Shown here: one piece after another, positions 8,201-14,954 of the stretch
Numbering within the stretch: the stretch's first letter is position 1
Layout of the letters: the number at the start of each line of letters is the position of its first letter
Assembly: GCA_045638525.1 (NCBI GenBank)
Contig: JAZUBQ010000028.1
Span: forward strand, 1 to 29,890
Direction of reading: 5' to 3'
DNA from: SIG452 sp045638525
GTDB taxonomy: Bacteria; Bacillota; Clostridia; UMGS1840
Length of the DNA: 29,890 nucleotides
Program-made: the position numbers and the translations under genes
The notes under the pieces: model-generated
Seen by the model: only the letters and a program-made list of their open reading frames with translations
Told to the model about the DNA's origin: nothing
Database searches by the model: none

Positions 8201-9757
8201 GAATTTGTTCGTAAAATCTTCGTTTACAATATAATCACTGTTGATTCTTACCTGACGGTTCAGCACTCTTCCGATTGCCGAAACTCCGGTCAAAACATCA
8301 AATCCGTCAACACGATTAGACTCTTTGGTCAGCGGAAGATTTTCGCAAACTACTTTTCCATCCACACGAACAAAATTGATGCAGCCTGCCTGCAAATCAA
8401 ATTCAGTACGAACATAACATTTTTTATCTTCATCCGATTCATTGGTATACGGCTTGTATTCACCTACCAACAGCAAGCTTCCATCCGGCTGTTCCAGATA
8501 TAATCCGCTCCCCTTTGTGACAAAGCCAACAACCACATCTTCACCGTCTAACACTGAAAAGCGAGTATCTTCCATATAGTCACTCATACTAAAATCAAAA
8601 TCCAGTGTCACTTTTTCGTCAACAATTTCGGGAAAACTGCGATATGCTTCGGCAGGAAGATAGTTATATTTATCATAAATCGCAAGATTTGCCCATCCCG
8701 TAGTTCCGAAATTTTCGGTTGCAACCGCCTTATCCCAGGAACTGTTGGAAGAATTCGATTCAAACAAATTCATTTTGGGATAATTTTCTATCTCGGTATT
8801 TTTGTCAACCAATGCTCGTTCCACGGTGTGCAACAGAAGATTCATATCTTCATCCAAAAGAATGATTTTATAAGTCAGATTCTCTTTGATATCTTTGGAA
8901 AAGGTAAACGGAATTTGCGTCGTATTACCAGGCTTGATATCAATACGCATACTTGCGATGTCGTATAATTGAGATACATCTCCAACTGATGATACCTCCT
9001 CATAAACAGCTGCATAGGCTGTGGCAACACCTTCATAGTTATTATTTTTGAGTTGTATATCAATTTGGGGCTGACTATCTTCTACCGTCACTTCCCGATG
9101 GGTAATCATGAATGCATTTTTAGAAGGTTCCGGCTTAGGTTCTTGTATCACATAAGAAAATCCGTTTGCCTCGGCAAATGCCTGTGCATAACTCCCTTCA
9201 CTGCAGTAAATGACAATATTCTTTAAAAGCGTAGTTCCGCTTAATGCGCTGTTGTAAAAACAAGCCAAATCCATAGACGTTACGGAATCCGGTATCACAA
9301 CTTTTCTTAAAGAAGAGCATCCTCTGAAGGTTTTGGATAATTTCGTAATGCCATTTGGTATCACAATTTCCTCCAACGAGGAACATCCTGAAAATGCACC
9401 CGCCGCCAGATATGTAAGACTATCGGGTAAATTGATGGATTTTAACGACGTGCAATACCAGAAAACATTGTAATCTTCGATGGTTACAATCGTTTTGGGT
9501 AATGTAATTTTCTGTATTGTTTTTTTATCCTGAAATGCAGTATTCCCGATTGTTGTCACCGTGTAGTTACCGATTTTCTCCGGCACAACTACTTCCGATT
9601 CACTACCGGTATATTTGGTAATCATCGCAGTTGTGTCGCTTGTCACTTTATAATTAAAACCATCATAACTGCCGCTATCTCCAACTGCGGCAAAAACATT
9701 TAACTGCAGAACAAAAATCAGCCAACAAATTGTAAACGCTGTAACTTTTTTATACAT
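5240..9757 (-). CDS. Large secreted protein: BspA-like LRR, jelly-roll-like modules, GH99-like/WbsX domain, copper-amine-oxidase-N-like domain
   Basis: About 1505 aa with an N-terminal signal peptide (YKK basic start, hydrophobic core, NVFAA cleavage region near residue 24). Residues ~40-210 are BspA-type leucine-rich repeats (SLKSINLPDSLTYLAAGAFS, SSLEEIVIPNGIT, SSLRKVVIPDSVT). Residues ~330-700 look like two LamG/concanavalin-like beta-sandwiches. Residues ~705-1045 resemble the GH99-like domain of WbsX-type proteins (YVVGMQVCNLW, HGIDFEWIWAYPN, DGRPVFGIYVM, LMSFLTWNEYGEGHIM). Residues ~1080-1230 are another beta module. Residues ~1236-1356 are a Cu_amine_oxidN1-like repeat (VPLREIADVVGGTVHWYAHN), and the rest is a beta-rich tail. 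No LPXTG anchor is seen. The ATG at 9757 (GGGGTGA 5 nt upstream) is preferred over the GTG at 9766. It is the first gene of the catabolic operon. A secreted glycosidase acting on the polysaccharide is inferred; the substrate is unknown. Confidence 0.8.
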   Translation of the reverse strand: MYKKVTAFTICWLIFVLQLNVFAAVGDSGSYDGFNYKVTSDTTAMITKYTGSESEVVVPEKIGNYTVTTIGNTAFQDKKTIQKITLPKTIVTIEDYNVFWYCTSLKSINLPDSLTYLAAGAFSGCSSLEEIVIPNGITKLSKTFRGCSSLRKVVIPDSVTSMDLACFYNSALSGTTLLKNIVIYCSEGSYAQAFAEANGFSYVIQEPKPEPSKNAFMITHREVTVEDSQPQIDIQLKNNNYEGVATAYAAVYEEVSSVGDVSQLYDIASMRIDIKPGNTTQIPFTFSKDIKENLTYKIILLDEDMNLLLHTVERALVDKNTEIENYPKMNLFESNSSNSSWDKAVATENFGTTGWANLAIYDKYNYLPAEAYRSFPEIVDEKVTLDFDFSMSDYMEDTRFSVLDGEDVVVGFVTKGSGLYLEQPDGSLLLVGEYKPYTNESDEDKKCYVRTEFDLQAGCINFVRVDGKVVCENLPLTKESNRVDGFDVLTGVSAIGRVLNRQVRINSDYIVNEDFTNKFGVLPQDWTYQMSGSTTSAYEINSRVPDRFSVKVDTTNGDFKAVKKFQQVTGNPVFEIMTLQPQKREGLAFFLKSGDKSVLEISANGEKFVLKTDEHQEEFYQYQANVWYGLKAEVDLVNSKVNIYVNNKKMLSDIAIDSEDYQIDSIEIFASQDIKNFVYDDVKLYHKRILPSDYVPQPVKPTKSTDYVVGMQVCNLWTEGQYNKSWDSIKSAPNRLPAFGSYDEGNPEMNDWEIKWLSEHGIDFEWIWAYPNIKYSTQKGYQPIKPNVVREGHYIYDGFMNAEYSDMMQFAISFENDSANYSDTFKDEFFEAYVPYWIEYYFKDNRYLKIDGRPVFGIYVMDKFLGMFGTMGVDDEIINQNIAKFRQMCVDAGVGNPYIISHGFGYTEATFKKYSVYDIDCISLASWPKHEGLTWQKSDIKHMAKFSDKYDMDFVVAVQPQVDLAAWDSRTGFYSTGSELSNHLTWVKNELPTLITHNDLSKQLMSFLTWNEYGEGHIMMPTKKDGFTYLDSVRNVFVGNSSHADVIPQGEQVKRINRMVDNDRLVTTVRENPIPNMPEDTNVLSVKKGWYFSSASDYDDWSGTSTATIAHTNGKLIVSPTSNEPVITLTDIGELDLYDVTYVKVRMKGNTTSCGGNIKWTTDIDNTFDDIKRTYLYTPVATATTMQDYYIPIGQSVKRIGKLTGLQLTPGLILDSTQKFEIESIELLRDSRITNDAKIVCGTKTVPMQDVPVYQNETLMVPLREIADVVGGTVHWYAHNNSYVLYHSLPLPVIFEPGNRVATRGGVSVMLPEAPYCVSDKINDTVYVPQSLLEDALQIKLEWQPENQSLVIYTDCKTVQMPPNCEIVKADYLTDTTTRTTGYCTIYSNTRSLKARAYGVTPYITFRKYFSGIATSEIDYICAKMFSAVDSSLCIKYTLGSSTSISNNYASELYEIKRGENILCIPVSELKGWREDTLNILRIEPLKTQGEFELSYVALVKQQNN

Positions 9758-9814
9758 AATCCTCACCCCATTACTTTTATGTGGTTAAAATCCACCCATC
9801 ATATAAATTTATTC

Positions 9815-9843
9815 ATAATAGAGTATATACTATCATGTCGCAA
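9815..9843 (-). promoter_or_regulatory. Sigma-A-type promoter of the catabolic operon
   Basis: Minus strand TTGCGA (9843-9838), a 17-nt spacer and TATTAT (9820-9815). The predicted transcript starts about 50 nt before the ATG at 9757. The upstream terminator at 10014-10048 makes an independent promoter here necessary. No clear operator was found beside it. Confidence 0.6.
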
Positions 9844-10013
9844 AATTAAAGTAACTGAATTCTCTTTTTTGTCGTATATTCACACTCCAGCTTGTTTTTC
9901 TGTCAATATTCACCAAAATTGCAATCGTATTTTTGAAATATCGCAACTCTTTTTACAGAAACATACAACCATAATAGTTACATCATCTTCTACTTTCTGT
10001 ACCCGCAATATTG

Positions 10014-10048
10014 AAAAAAGAGAGCAAAAACTTCTCATTTTTACTCTC
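10014..10048 (-). terminator. Intrinsic terminator after the YgjV-like gene
   Basis: Reading the minus strand, GAGAGTAAAAA and TTTTTGCTCTC form an 11-bp stem (one U-G pair) around a 7-nt loop. The stem is followed directly by TTTTTT (10019-10014). It lies 76 nt beyond the stop of the YgjV-like gene and separates that operon from the catabolic one. Confidence 0.85.
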
Positions 10049-10123
10049 CTTCTGCTCAAATATGTATCAATTACGATTGTGAAACATCGTTTTGTACAAT
10101 CAATTTTATAGTATCAACATAAC

Positions 10124-10627
10124 CTACTGACACTTTTTTCGGTACGTTATCATTGTAACAATATTCATCATCAGAAAAAGTATCTGCGTATATAAAGCGG
10201 TTGAACCAACGATTGCATTATAAATAATCCAGGTGACAGAATTCATACTATTAAGAAACCTGACGTTTTGGGGATGCTTTTGAAATAAGGCGCACATACA
10301 AAGCATTGACGCAACAAATGGTAATGCATCATACACCGCTTTGATATTGGATATTCCGCAGACGGTATAAAGCACAAAGAAAACAACTTTCCACAGAAAT
10401 GGAAAAGCTTTCTCTTTTGTTGCGTAGATGGTTGCCACAACACACTGCAATCCTGCAACCAAAGAAATCACCATTCCGCTGACTGCGCCACCCAAAACAA
10501 AAAAGCTACTGCAAGTAAGTAAGTTTGCGATTGCCGACAAAGCAAAAATCTGCCAACTTTTTTTCATAGCTACAGCCGCAAGTGCAAATACCATCGCGGC
10601 TATCACAAAAATCTTTTCAACTATCAT
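10124..10627 (-). CDS. YgjV-family multi-pass inner-membrane protein
   Basis: About 167 aa, almost entirely hydrophobic, with five or six predicted membrane helices. Examples are VIAAMVFALAAVAM near 8-21, ANLLTCSSFFVLGGAVSGM, VVFFVLYTVCGI and a C-terminal helix ending in a short basic tail. The pattern, including the paired NxxxTWIIYNAIVGS segment near 130-145, matches the YgjV family, whose function is unknown. The ATG at 10627 overlaps the TGA of the aldolase gene (ATGA), a translational-coupling arrangement. An in-frame ATG at 10639 would add four residues and cannot be excluded. Co-transcription with a sialic-acid-type aldolase suggests a role in uptake or export of a related sugar or acid. 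That is inference only. Confidence 0.75.
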   Translation of the reverse strand: MIVEKIFVIAAMVFALAAVAMKKSWQIFALSAIANLLTCSSFFVLGGAVSGMVISLVAGLQCVVATIYATKEKAFPFLWKVVFFVLYTVCGISNIKAVYDALPFVASMLCMCALFQKHPQNVRFLNSMNSVTWIIYNAIVGSTALYTQILFLMMNIVTMITYRKKCQ

Positions 10628-11514
10628 TGAAACGGCCATCCTGCATCGTTAAGATCTTGGTACAAAGCATTAAGCTCCGCTTCCCCCATCTGTTTTAACG
10701 GATAGGTTGCTTCTCCTGCGGGAAATCCAAGTTTGGTACACATTGCTTTGGTAGCAGAAATCACTTCGTGTTTTAACATCGCTCCAACCACTCTGTTTAC
10801 CTGATATTGAATTTTTCTTGCTTCTTCGATATTTCCTTCGGTAAAGTTTTTATAAATGTCAAGATATTGCGGCAACATCACATTGTATGTAGTTCCGATA
10901 CCGGCATCAGCTCCGGCAGCCAATCCCGAAATCAGAATTTCGTCAGGACCGTTAATGATATTCATTTCACCGTGAGTAATATCCTTAAGTTTCATCAAAT
11001 CAAACAAATTGTATAAGGTCCACTTAACACCGGTAATATTATCCACTTCAAAACACTTCGCTACAGTTTCTGCACTGAGTCCACCGTTAGCAGAAACGTG
11101 GTTATACATAATAAACGGCAGATGGGTACTTTCTGCAAGTGTTTTATAATAGCTGTAAATATCTTCGTTTCTGTAGTGGAAAAACAAAGGAGGAAGTGCA
11201 GAAATTGCATCCACACCGGTTTGTTCTGCATGTTTGGAAAGTCTTACCGCCTCATTAAAATTCATTGCAGCAGTATGGCAGATAATCGGTTTTCTTCCTT
11301 TTACCTGATCCACTGCAATTTCACAAACTTTTCTTCTTTCTTCTTCGCTAAGAAGAAGTCCTTCACCGGTGGAGCCGGTAATATAAAATCCATCTGCTCC
11401 CTGACCGATTAAAAACTCAATAAATTCTCTTGTAGATGTTTCGTTTACGGTTACGCCATCCTCATTGAGCGGTGTGATGAGTGCCGGCATAATTCCTTTG
11501 AATATTTTTTTCAT
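10624..11514 (-). CDS. N-acetylneuraminate lyase-like aldolase (DapA/NanA superfamily)
   Basis: 296-aa class I aldolase with the TIM-barrel hallmarks: GSTGEG at residues 47-52, catalytic Tyr137 in FIMYNHV, and Schiff-base Lys164 in TGVKWT. The segment GPDEILISGLAAGADAGIGTTYNVM matches the sialic-acid lyase branch (compare Haemophilus NanA) better than dihydrodipicolinate synthase. Canonical NanA cleaves N-acetylneuraminate to pyruvate and ManNAc. The exact substrate here is uncertain because NanE and NanK are absent and the neighbouring propeller protein is atypical. Other 2-keto-3-deoxy acids are possible. The ATG has AAGGAGT 6-7 nt upstream. It is 16 nt after the propeller gene and overlaps the YgjV-like gene by 4 nt. 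Confidence 0.78.
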   Translation of the reverse strand: MKKIFKGIMPALITPLNEDGVTVNETSTREFIEFLIGQGADGFYITGSTGEGLLLSEEERRKVCEIAVDQVKGRKPIICHTAAMNFNEAVRLSKHAEQTGVDAISALPPLFFHYRNEDIYSYYKTLAESTHLPFIMYNHVSANGGLSAETVAKCFEVDNITGVKWTLYNLFDLMKLKDITHGEMNIINGPDEILISGLAAGADAGIGTTYNVMLPQYLDIYKNFTEGNIEEARKIQYQVNRVVGAMLKHEVISATKAMCTKLGFPAGEATYPLKQMGEAELNALYQDLNDAGWPFQ

Positions 11515-11530
11515 TTTTTTACTCCTTCTC

Positions 11531-12610
11531 TTACTCTGTAAAACTCCATCTGTTCTGCATAATTACAGTTTGATTTGTTTTCTTATCTTTGGCATAAAAT
11601 ACCGTAAGAATACTGTTATCTTCCAGTTCAATGATGGAAGGATATCCGATATCTGCCGAAATTTCTGTTTCGTACAGCACATAATCCGTATCCCAGGTAA
11701 CACCACCGTCTTTGGAAAACATCACTCTGATTCCATAGGGGTTTTCTCTGTATCCGTATACTCCGACCAAAACTCCTGATGAATGTTCCATCAAAAATGA
11801 TGGCGCACCACCTTGTGGCTTCAAGATTCTTTCAGGCTTTGTCCAGGTTTTCCCGTTGTCGTTTGAAACTGACTGAAACAGTGAAAAATCCTGCAGAATT
11901 CTGATGTGACAGACAATGGTTCCGTCCTTTAGCTGAACTGCATAGGGTTCACAAAAGCCTAATACTTTCTCATTTTCCGAAACCGGCTCAATTTCACCGA
12001 TTTTTTCCATACTGCCATCAGGGAAAATCTTGTGAGCTTCTATTTTCTTTTGTTTATAATTCTCTCCTACCCACAAAATGGTTCCATCCTGTAATTCAAT
12101 CGGTCCATGGGGTGAGGTTACGGGACTGTGATAAATTTCACTAAAGGTAGTTCCAAAGTCACGACTGATTTTAAATTCGGTTGCCAAATATTTTTCTTCT
12201 TCCTCATCGGTTATGGTATCTAAATAAGATAACACATATTCCTTCTCTTGCCCTTTCACGCATTGTTCCCAACCGGCTTCCATAATCTTGCGTAAAAAAG
12301 CTCTTGAAACACTATAGGTAAAAGAGGTTACAATCAAACCGGATTTTCCAAAGGTACATAACCCTACATCTCTGTCATCCATAACACTGTCTATCACAGG
12401 TGCAGGTCTGGTATAGGTTTTACCGTTGTCCTTACTATAGGAAATACAAGCTTTTCCAAAGGGGCAAATATGCGATAACCGATACCCTGAGGCACCTACT
12501 GCAATTTCACCATTTTGCAATTTTGCAATGGTCGGCCAAGCAAAATAATTATGTTTGCTGTCAGGATTATTCATGATTGTTTTTGCTTCTTCCAGTATTT
12601 GAATTTTCAT
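11531..12610 (-). CDS. Sialidase-superfamily (BNR/Asp-box) beta-propeller protein, no signal peptide
   Basis: 359 aa. Asp boxes are seen at SKDNGKTY (59-66), SRDFGTTF (~149), SNDNGKTWT (~248) and SKDGGVTWD (~305), the signature of six-bladed sialidase propellers. Other conserved-looking parts are FAWPTIAKLQNGEIAVGASGYR, HICPFGKA, DDRDVG (78-83), SPHGPIELQDGTILWVG and ADIGYPSIIELEDNSILTVFY. The FRIP arginine motif of classical GH33 sialidases is not present; the equivalent spot reads FAWPT. There is no signal peptide, so it should act in the cytoplasm. This argues for an intracellular glycosidase or related enzyme on an imported substrate rather than a secreted sialidase. It is the first gene of the operon with the NanA-like aldolase. 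The start follows AAAGGGG. Confidence 0.72.
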   Translation of the reverse strand: MKIQILEEAKTIMNNPDSKHNYFAWPTIAKLQNGEIAVGASGYRLSHICPFGKACISYSKDNGKTYTRPAPVIDSVMDDRDVGLCTFGKSGLIVTSFTYSVSRAFLRKIMEAGWEQCVKGQEKEYVLSYLDTITDEEEEKYLATEFKISRDFGTTFSEIYHSPVTSPHGPIELQDGTILWVGENYKQKKIEAHKIFPDGSMEKIGEIEPVSENEKVLGFCEPYAVQLKDGTIVCHIRILQDFSLFQSVSNDNGKTWTKPERILKPQGGAPSFLMEHSSGVLVGVYGYRENPYGIRVMFSKDGGVTWDTDYVLYETEISADIGYPSIIELEDNSILTVFYAKDKKTNQTVIMQNRWSFTE

Positions 12611-12643
12611 AAAGCATCCCCTTTTTCACATGATGATACTGAT

Positions 12644-12672
12644 ATTATACAAAAATCTTTCTGTAATTACCA
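12644..12672 (-). promoter_or_regulatory. Probable promoter of the propeller/aldolase operon
   Basis: The minus strand carries a perfect TATAAT (12649-12644) about 34 nt before the ATG. The 17-nt-spaced -35 position reads TGGTAA, a poor match. A weak -35 with a good -10 is typical of activator-dependent promoters and fits control by the divergent AraC-family protein. Confidence 0.5.
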
Positions 12673-12690
12673 TAGAACAAACAGATATTT

Positions 12691-12710
12691 AAACGAAAAC
12701 AATTTCGTTT
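12691..12710. promoter_or_regulatory. Perfect inverted repeat, candidate regulator binding site
   Basis: AAACGAAA and TTTCGTTT face each other around a 4-nt ACAA spacer. The site sits upstream of the -35 region of the minus-strand operon and 36 bp before the -35 of the divergent AraC-type gene. That position suits an activator serving one or both promoters. The cognate protein is not shown by the sequence. Confidence 0.5.
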
Positions 12711-12745
12711 CAATTAAGATTTTTTCTTTTATTTTTGGAAAATAC

Positions 12746-12774
12746 TTGCTTTTGACCGGTTCTTCCGGTATAAT
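12746..12774 (+). promoter_or_regulatory. Promoter of the AraC-family gene with an internal inverted repeat
   Basis: TTGCTT (12746-12751), a 17-nt spacer and a perfect TATAAT (12769-12774), about 35 nt before the ATG. Within the spacer ACCGG-TTCTT-CCGGT (12755-12769) forms a 5-bp inverted repeat that ends on the first base of the -10. A protein bound there would block polymerase, so autorepression is plausible but unproven. Confidence 0.6.
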
Positions 12775-12808
12775 TTACTTAATTAAACAGAAATTGGAGA
12801 TTTCTCTT

Positions 12809-13732
12809 ATGAACGATATTTATCATTTTTCCTTTCTGATTGAAAATGCCGAAATCACACTGTACTATACGCTTTCACAATTTGTGTCTTTCAATGACGG
12901 ACTCTCTTACCCACACCAACACCCAATGCATGAAATGTTTATTTTGGTGGACGGAGAACTTTATATCGAAAGTGATTTTTCAATCATCAGTCTGAAAAGT
13001 TCGGATATTTGTATCATTCCTCCGCTGACCTATCATTCAACATATCGAAAAGAAAATGTTCCTACCAAACGTATATCAATGTTGTTCACATATAAAAAAA
13101 ATGAAATGATAGAAACCGATTTGGATTTTTACAGTTTTCTTTGCAGTCTTTCCAAAAAAGGTGCCTCACCAATCAATTTAAGTGCTGATACGGTTATCAT
13201 CGACAATCTTGTGCAGCTTCTTCTGAGCGTGCATTCACAAAACATTCCGAAATTAAAGGAAGTAAAAATAAAAAATATTTTATCACTTTTGTTTATTAAC
13301 TTTGCAGAAAACCTTTCGCAAGAACACAATTTCCCGGATGAGGCGTACAATAAAAGCATCGAGTATTATCTGCGACTGGCAAATTTAGATGCCATCTTAA
13401 ACGAAGCTTGCAGCCAAAAAAACAATTTCACGCCTGAGAGTTCTTTCATATCCAAAAAAATGTTTCTTTCTTCTAGACAACTGCTGAATATCATTCAAAA
13501 TGAGTATCATTCTTCCTTAAAAAAATTCAATCACGAAAACAGAATCCGACTGGCAAAATTCTTTTTAGAAAATTTCCCTGAAATGACGGTTTCCCATATA
13601 GCCAGATCATGCGGATATTCTTCCCCCGAAACCTTGTCGATTATATTTAAAAAACACTATGGTGTTGCACCATCCTATTTTTTAAATCTGAAAAATCAAA
13701 ATACAAAACACAAAAACAAGATAAAGATATAA
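12809..13732 (+). CDS. AraC-family transcriptional regulator (cupin + HTH)
   Basis: 307 aa. The N-terminal ~110 residues form a cupin-like sensor domain (HQHPMHEMFILVDGELY, then SSDICIIPPLTYHST). The C-terminal ~100 residues are a double helix-turn-helix: the first is around SSRQLLNIIQNEYHSSLKKF, the second around TVSHIARSCGYSSPETLSII and KKHYGVAPSYF. The start is ATG at 12809, with GGAGA 8 nt upstream and 35 nt after the -10. An upstream in-frame extension to 12515 would run into the divergent gene and lacks support. Divergent orientation implies it controls the sialidase-like/NanA-like/YgjV operon, probably in response to a sugar. Confidence 0.88.
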   Translation: MNDIYHFSFLIENAEITLYYTLSQFVSFNDGLSYPHQHPMHEMFILVDGELYIESDFSIISLKSSDICIIPPLTYHSTYRKENVPTKRISMLFTYKKNEMIETDLDFYSFLCSLSKKGASPINLSADTVIIDNLVQLLLSVHSQNIPKLKEVKIKNILSLLFINFAENLSQEHNFPDEAYNKSIEYYLRLANLDAILNEACSQKNNFTPESSFISKKMFLSSRQLLNIIQNEYHSSLKKFNHENRIRLAKFFLENFPEMTVSHIARSCGYSSPETLSIIFKKHYGVAPSYFLNLKNQNTKHKNKIKI

Positions 13733-13772
13733 CAAAAAATATGGAGTTTTGACATGAAAATTGCGTATCCGA

Positions 13773-13801
13773 TTGACTTTATTGACATATTGTGATATAA
13801 T
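13773..13801 (+). promoter_or_regulatory. Sigma-A promoter of ychF-tgt-rlmB
   Basis: TTGACT (13773-13778), a 17-nt spacer and a perfect TATAAT (13796-13801). This is a near-consensus constitutive promoter about 46 nt upstream of the ychF ATG. Confidence 0.75.
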
Positions 13802-13847
13802 GTCATACTGCGTTAGAGTATTTAATAAAAAGGAGATATAAAAAAAT

Positions 13848-14942
13848 ATGAAACTTGGTATAGTCGGACTTCCAAATGTTGGAAAATCCACCTTATTTAA
13901 TGCGATTACCAAAGCAGGTGCAGAAGCACAGAACTATCCCTTCTGTACCATTGAACCAAACGTTGGGATTGTAACCGTTCCCGACTCTCGTCTGGATGTG
14001 TTATCCAATATGTATAACTCCAAAAAAATCATTCCTGCCATTATTGAATTTGTAGATATCGCAGGTTTGGTAAAAGGAGCAAGCAAAGGGGAAGGTCTGG
14101 GTAACAAATTCTTGTCTCACATTCGTGAAGTTGATGCTGTTATCCACGTAGTAAGATGCTTTGATAACTCCAACATCGTGCACGTAGAAGGTTCTGTAGA
14201 CCCTGCCCGTGATATTGAAATCATCAATATGGAGCTGATTTTTGCTGATTTGGATTCCATTGACAGAAGAATTGAACGTGCCACCAAAATGTTAAAAGGT
14301 GACAAAAAATATCAGACAGAAATTGATGTTTTAAAACACTTGAAATCCGAAATGGAACAAGGCAAAACCGCTCGTGAAGTTGGTTTATCCGAAGAAGATA
14401 AAGAACTCTTAAAAGACTTAGCTTTACTGACCTTAAAACCGGTAATCTATGCTGCAAATCTTTCGGAAGAAGATTTGAAACAAGGCGGCGAAAACAACGA
14501 GTATTTTAAACTCTTGAATGAATTTGCAAAAAAAGAAAATGCAAGTGTTATCCCCGTTTCTGCACAGATTGAAGCAGAAATTTCCGAGCTTGACGATGAA
14601 GAAAAAGCAATGTTCTTAGAAGAACTCGGCTTAGAACAGTCCGGTCTTGACAGACTGATTCAGGCAAGCTACAGCTTACTTGGCTTAATCTCTTATATCA
14701 CAGCCGGCGAAATGGAAACCAGAGCATGGACCATTGTAAACGGTACCAAAGCTCCCGGTGCGGCAGGCAAAATTCATTCCGACTTTGAACGTGGATTTAT
14801 CCGTGCGGAAGTTATCGGTTATGACGAACTGATTGAAGCAGGCTCTATGGTTGCTGCAAAAGAAAAAGGCTGGGTACGAAGCGAAGGTAAAGAATATGTA
14901 GTAAAAGACGGTGACATTATTTTATTCCGTTTTAACGTATAA
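13848..14942 (+). CDS. ychF: Redox-regulated ATPase YchF (OLA1 family)
   Basis: 364 aa, full family length. It shows the Obg-type P-loop GLPNVGKST at residues 7-15, DIAGLVKGASKGEGLGN (switch II) near 70-86, and the altered NKxD position as ANLSE near 205-209, which explains ATP preference in the family. A C-terminal TGS domain carries RAWTIVNGTKAPGAAGKIH. The protein binds ribosomes and modulates translation and stress responses. The ATG follows AAGGAGATATAAAAAAAT. It is the first gene of a three-gene housekeeping operon, with 12 nt to tgt. Confidence 0.97.
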   Translation: MKLGIVGLPNVGKSTLFNAITKAGAEAQNYPFCTIEPNVGIVTVPDSRLDVLSNMYNSKKIIPAIIEFVDIAGLVKGASKGEGLGNKFLSHIREVDAVIHVVRCFDNSNIVHVEGSVDPARDIEIINMELIFADLDSIDRRIERATKMLKGDKKYQTEIDVLKHLKSEMEQGKTAREVGLSEEDKELLKDLALLTLKPVIYAANLSEEDLKQGGENNEYFKLLNEFAKKENASVIPVSAQIEAEISELDDEEKAMFLEELGLEQSGLDRLIQASYSLLGLISYITAGEMETRAWTIVNGTKAPGAAGKIHSDFERGFIRAEVIGYDELIEAGSMVAAKEKGWVRSEGKEYVVKDGDIILFRFNV

Positions 14943-14954
14943 AGGATTTTAATT

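Larger units (their letters stand above)
9758..10123. other. Intergenic region, no gene
   Basis: This 366-bp AT-rich gap contains the terminator (10014-10048), the promoter (9815-9843) and a short GTGG/CCAC inverted repeat near 9781-9795 in the leader of the large secreted gene. A 110-codon plus-strand open frame across it has no recognisable protein features or RBS. I see nothing else. Confidence 0.6.

Noticed and set aside
9779..10111. 110-codon plus-strand frame in the intergenic gap
   Set aside because: It crosses the minus-strand promoter and terminator, has no Shine-Dalgarno and gives a composition typical of non-coding AT-rich DNA.
10624..11514. Dihydrodipicolinate synthase (dapA)
   Set aside because: The fold is shared, but the segment after the Schiff-base lysine and the operon context match the sialic-acid-lyase branch, and no lysine-pathway gene is adjacent.
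12515..12808. N-terminal extension of the AraC-family protein
   Set aside because: It would overlap the divergent propeller gene, run through its own promoter (12746-12774) and skip the clear RBS and ATG at 12809.
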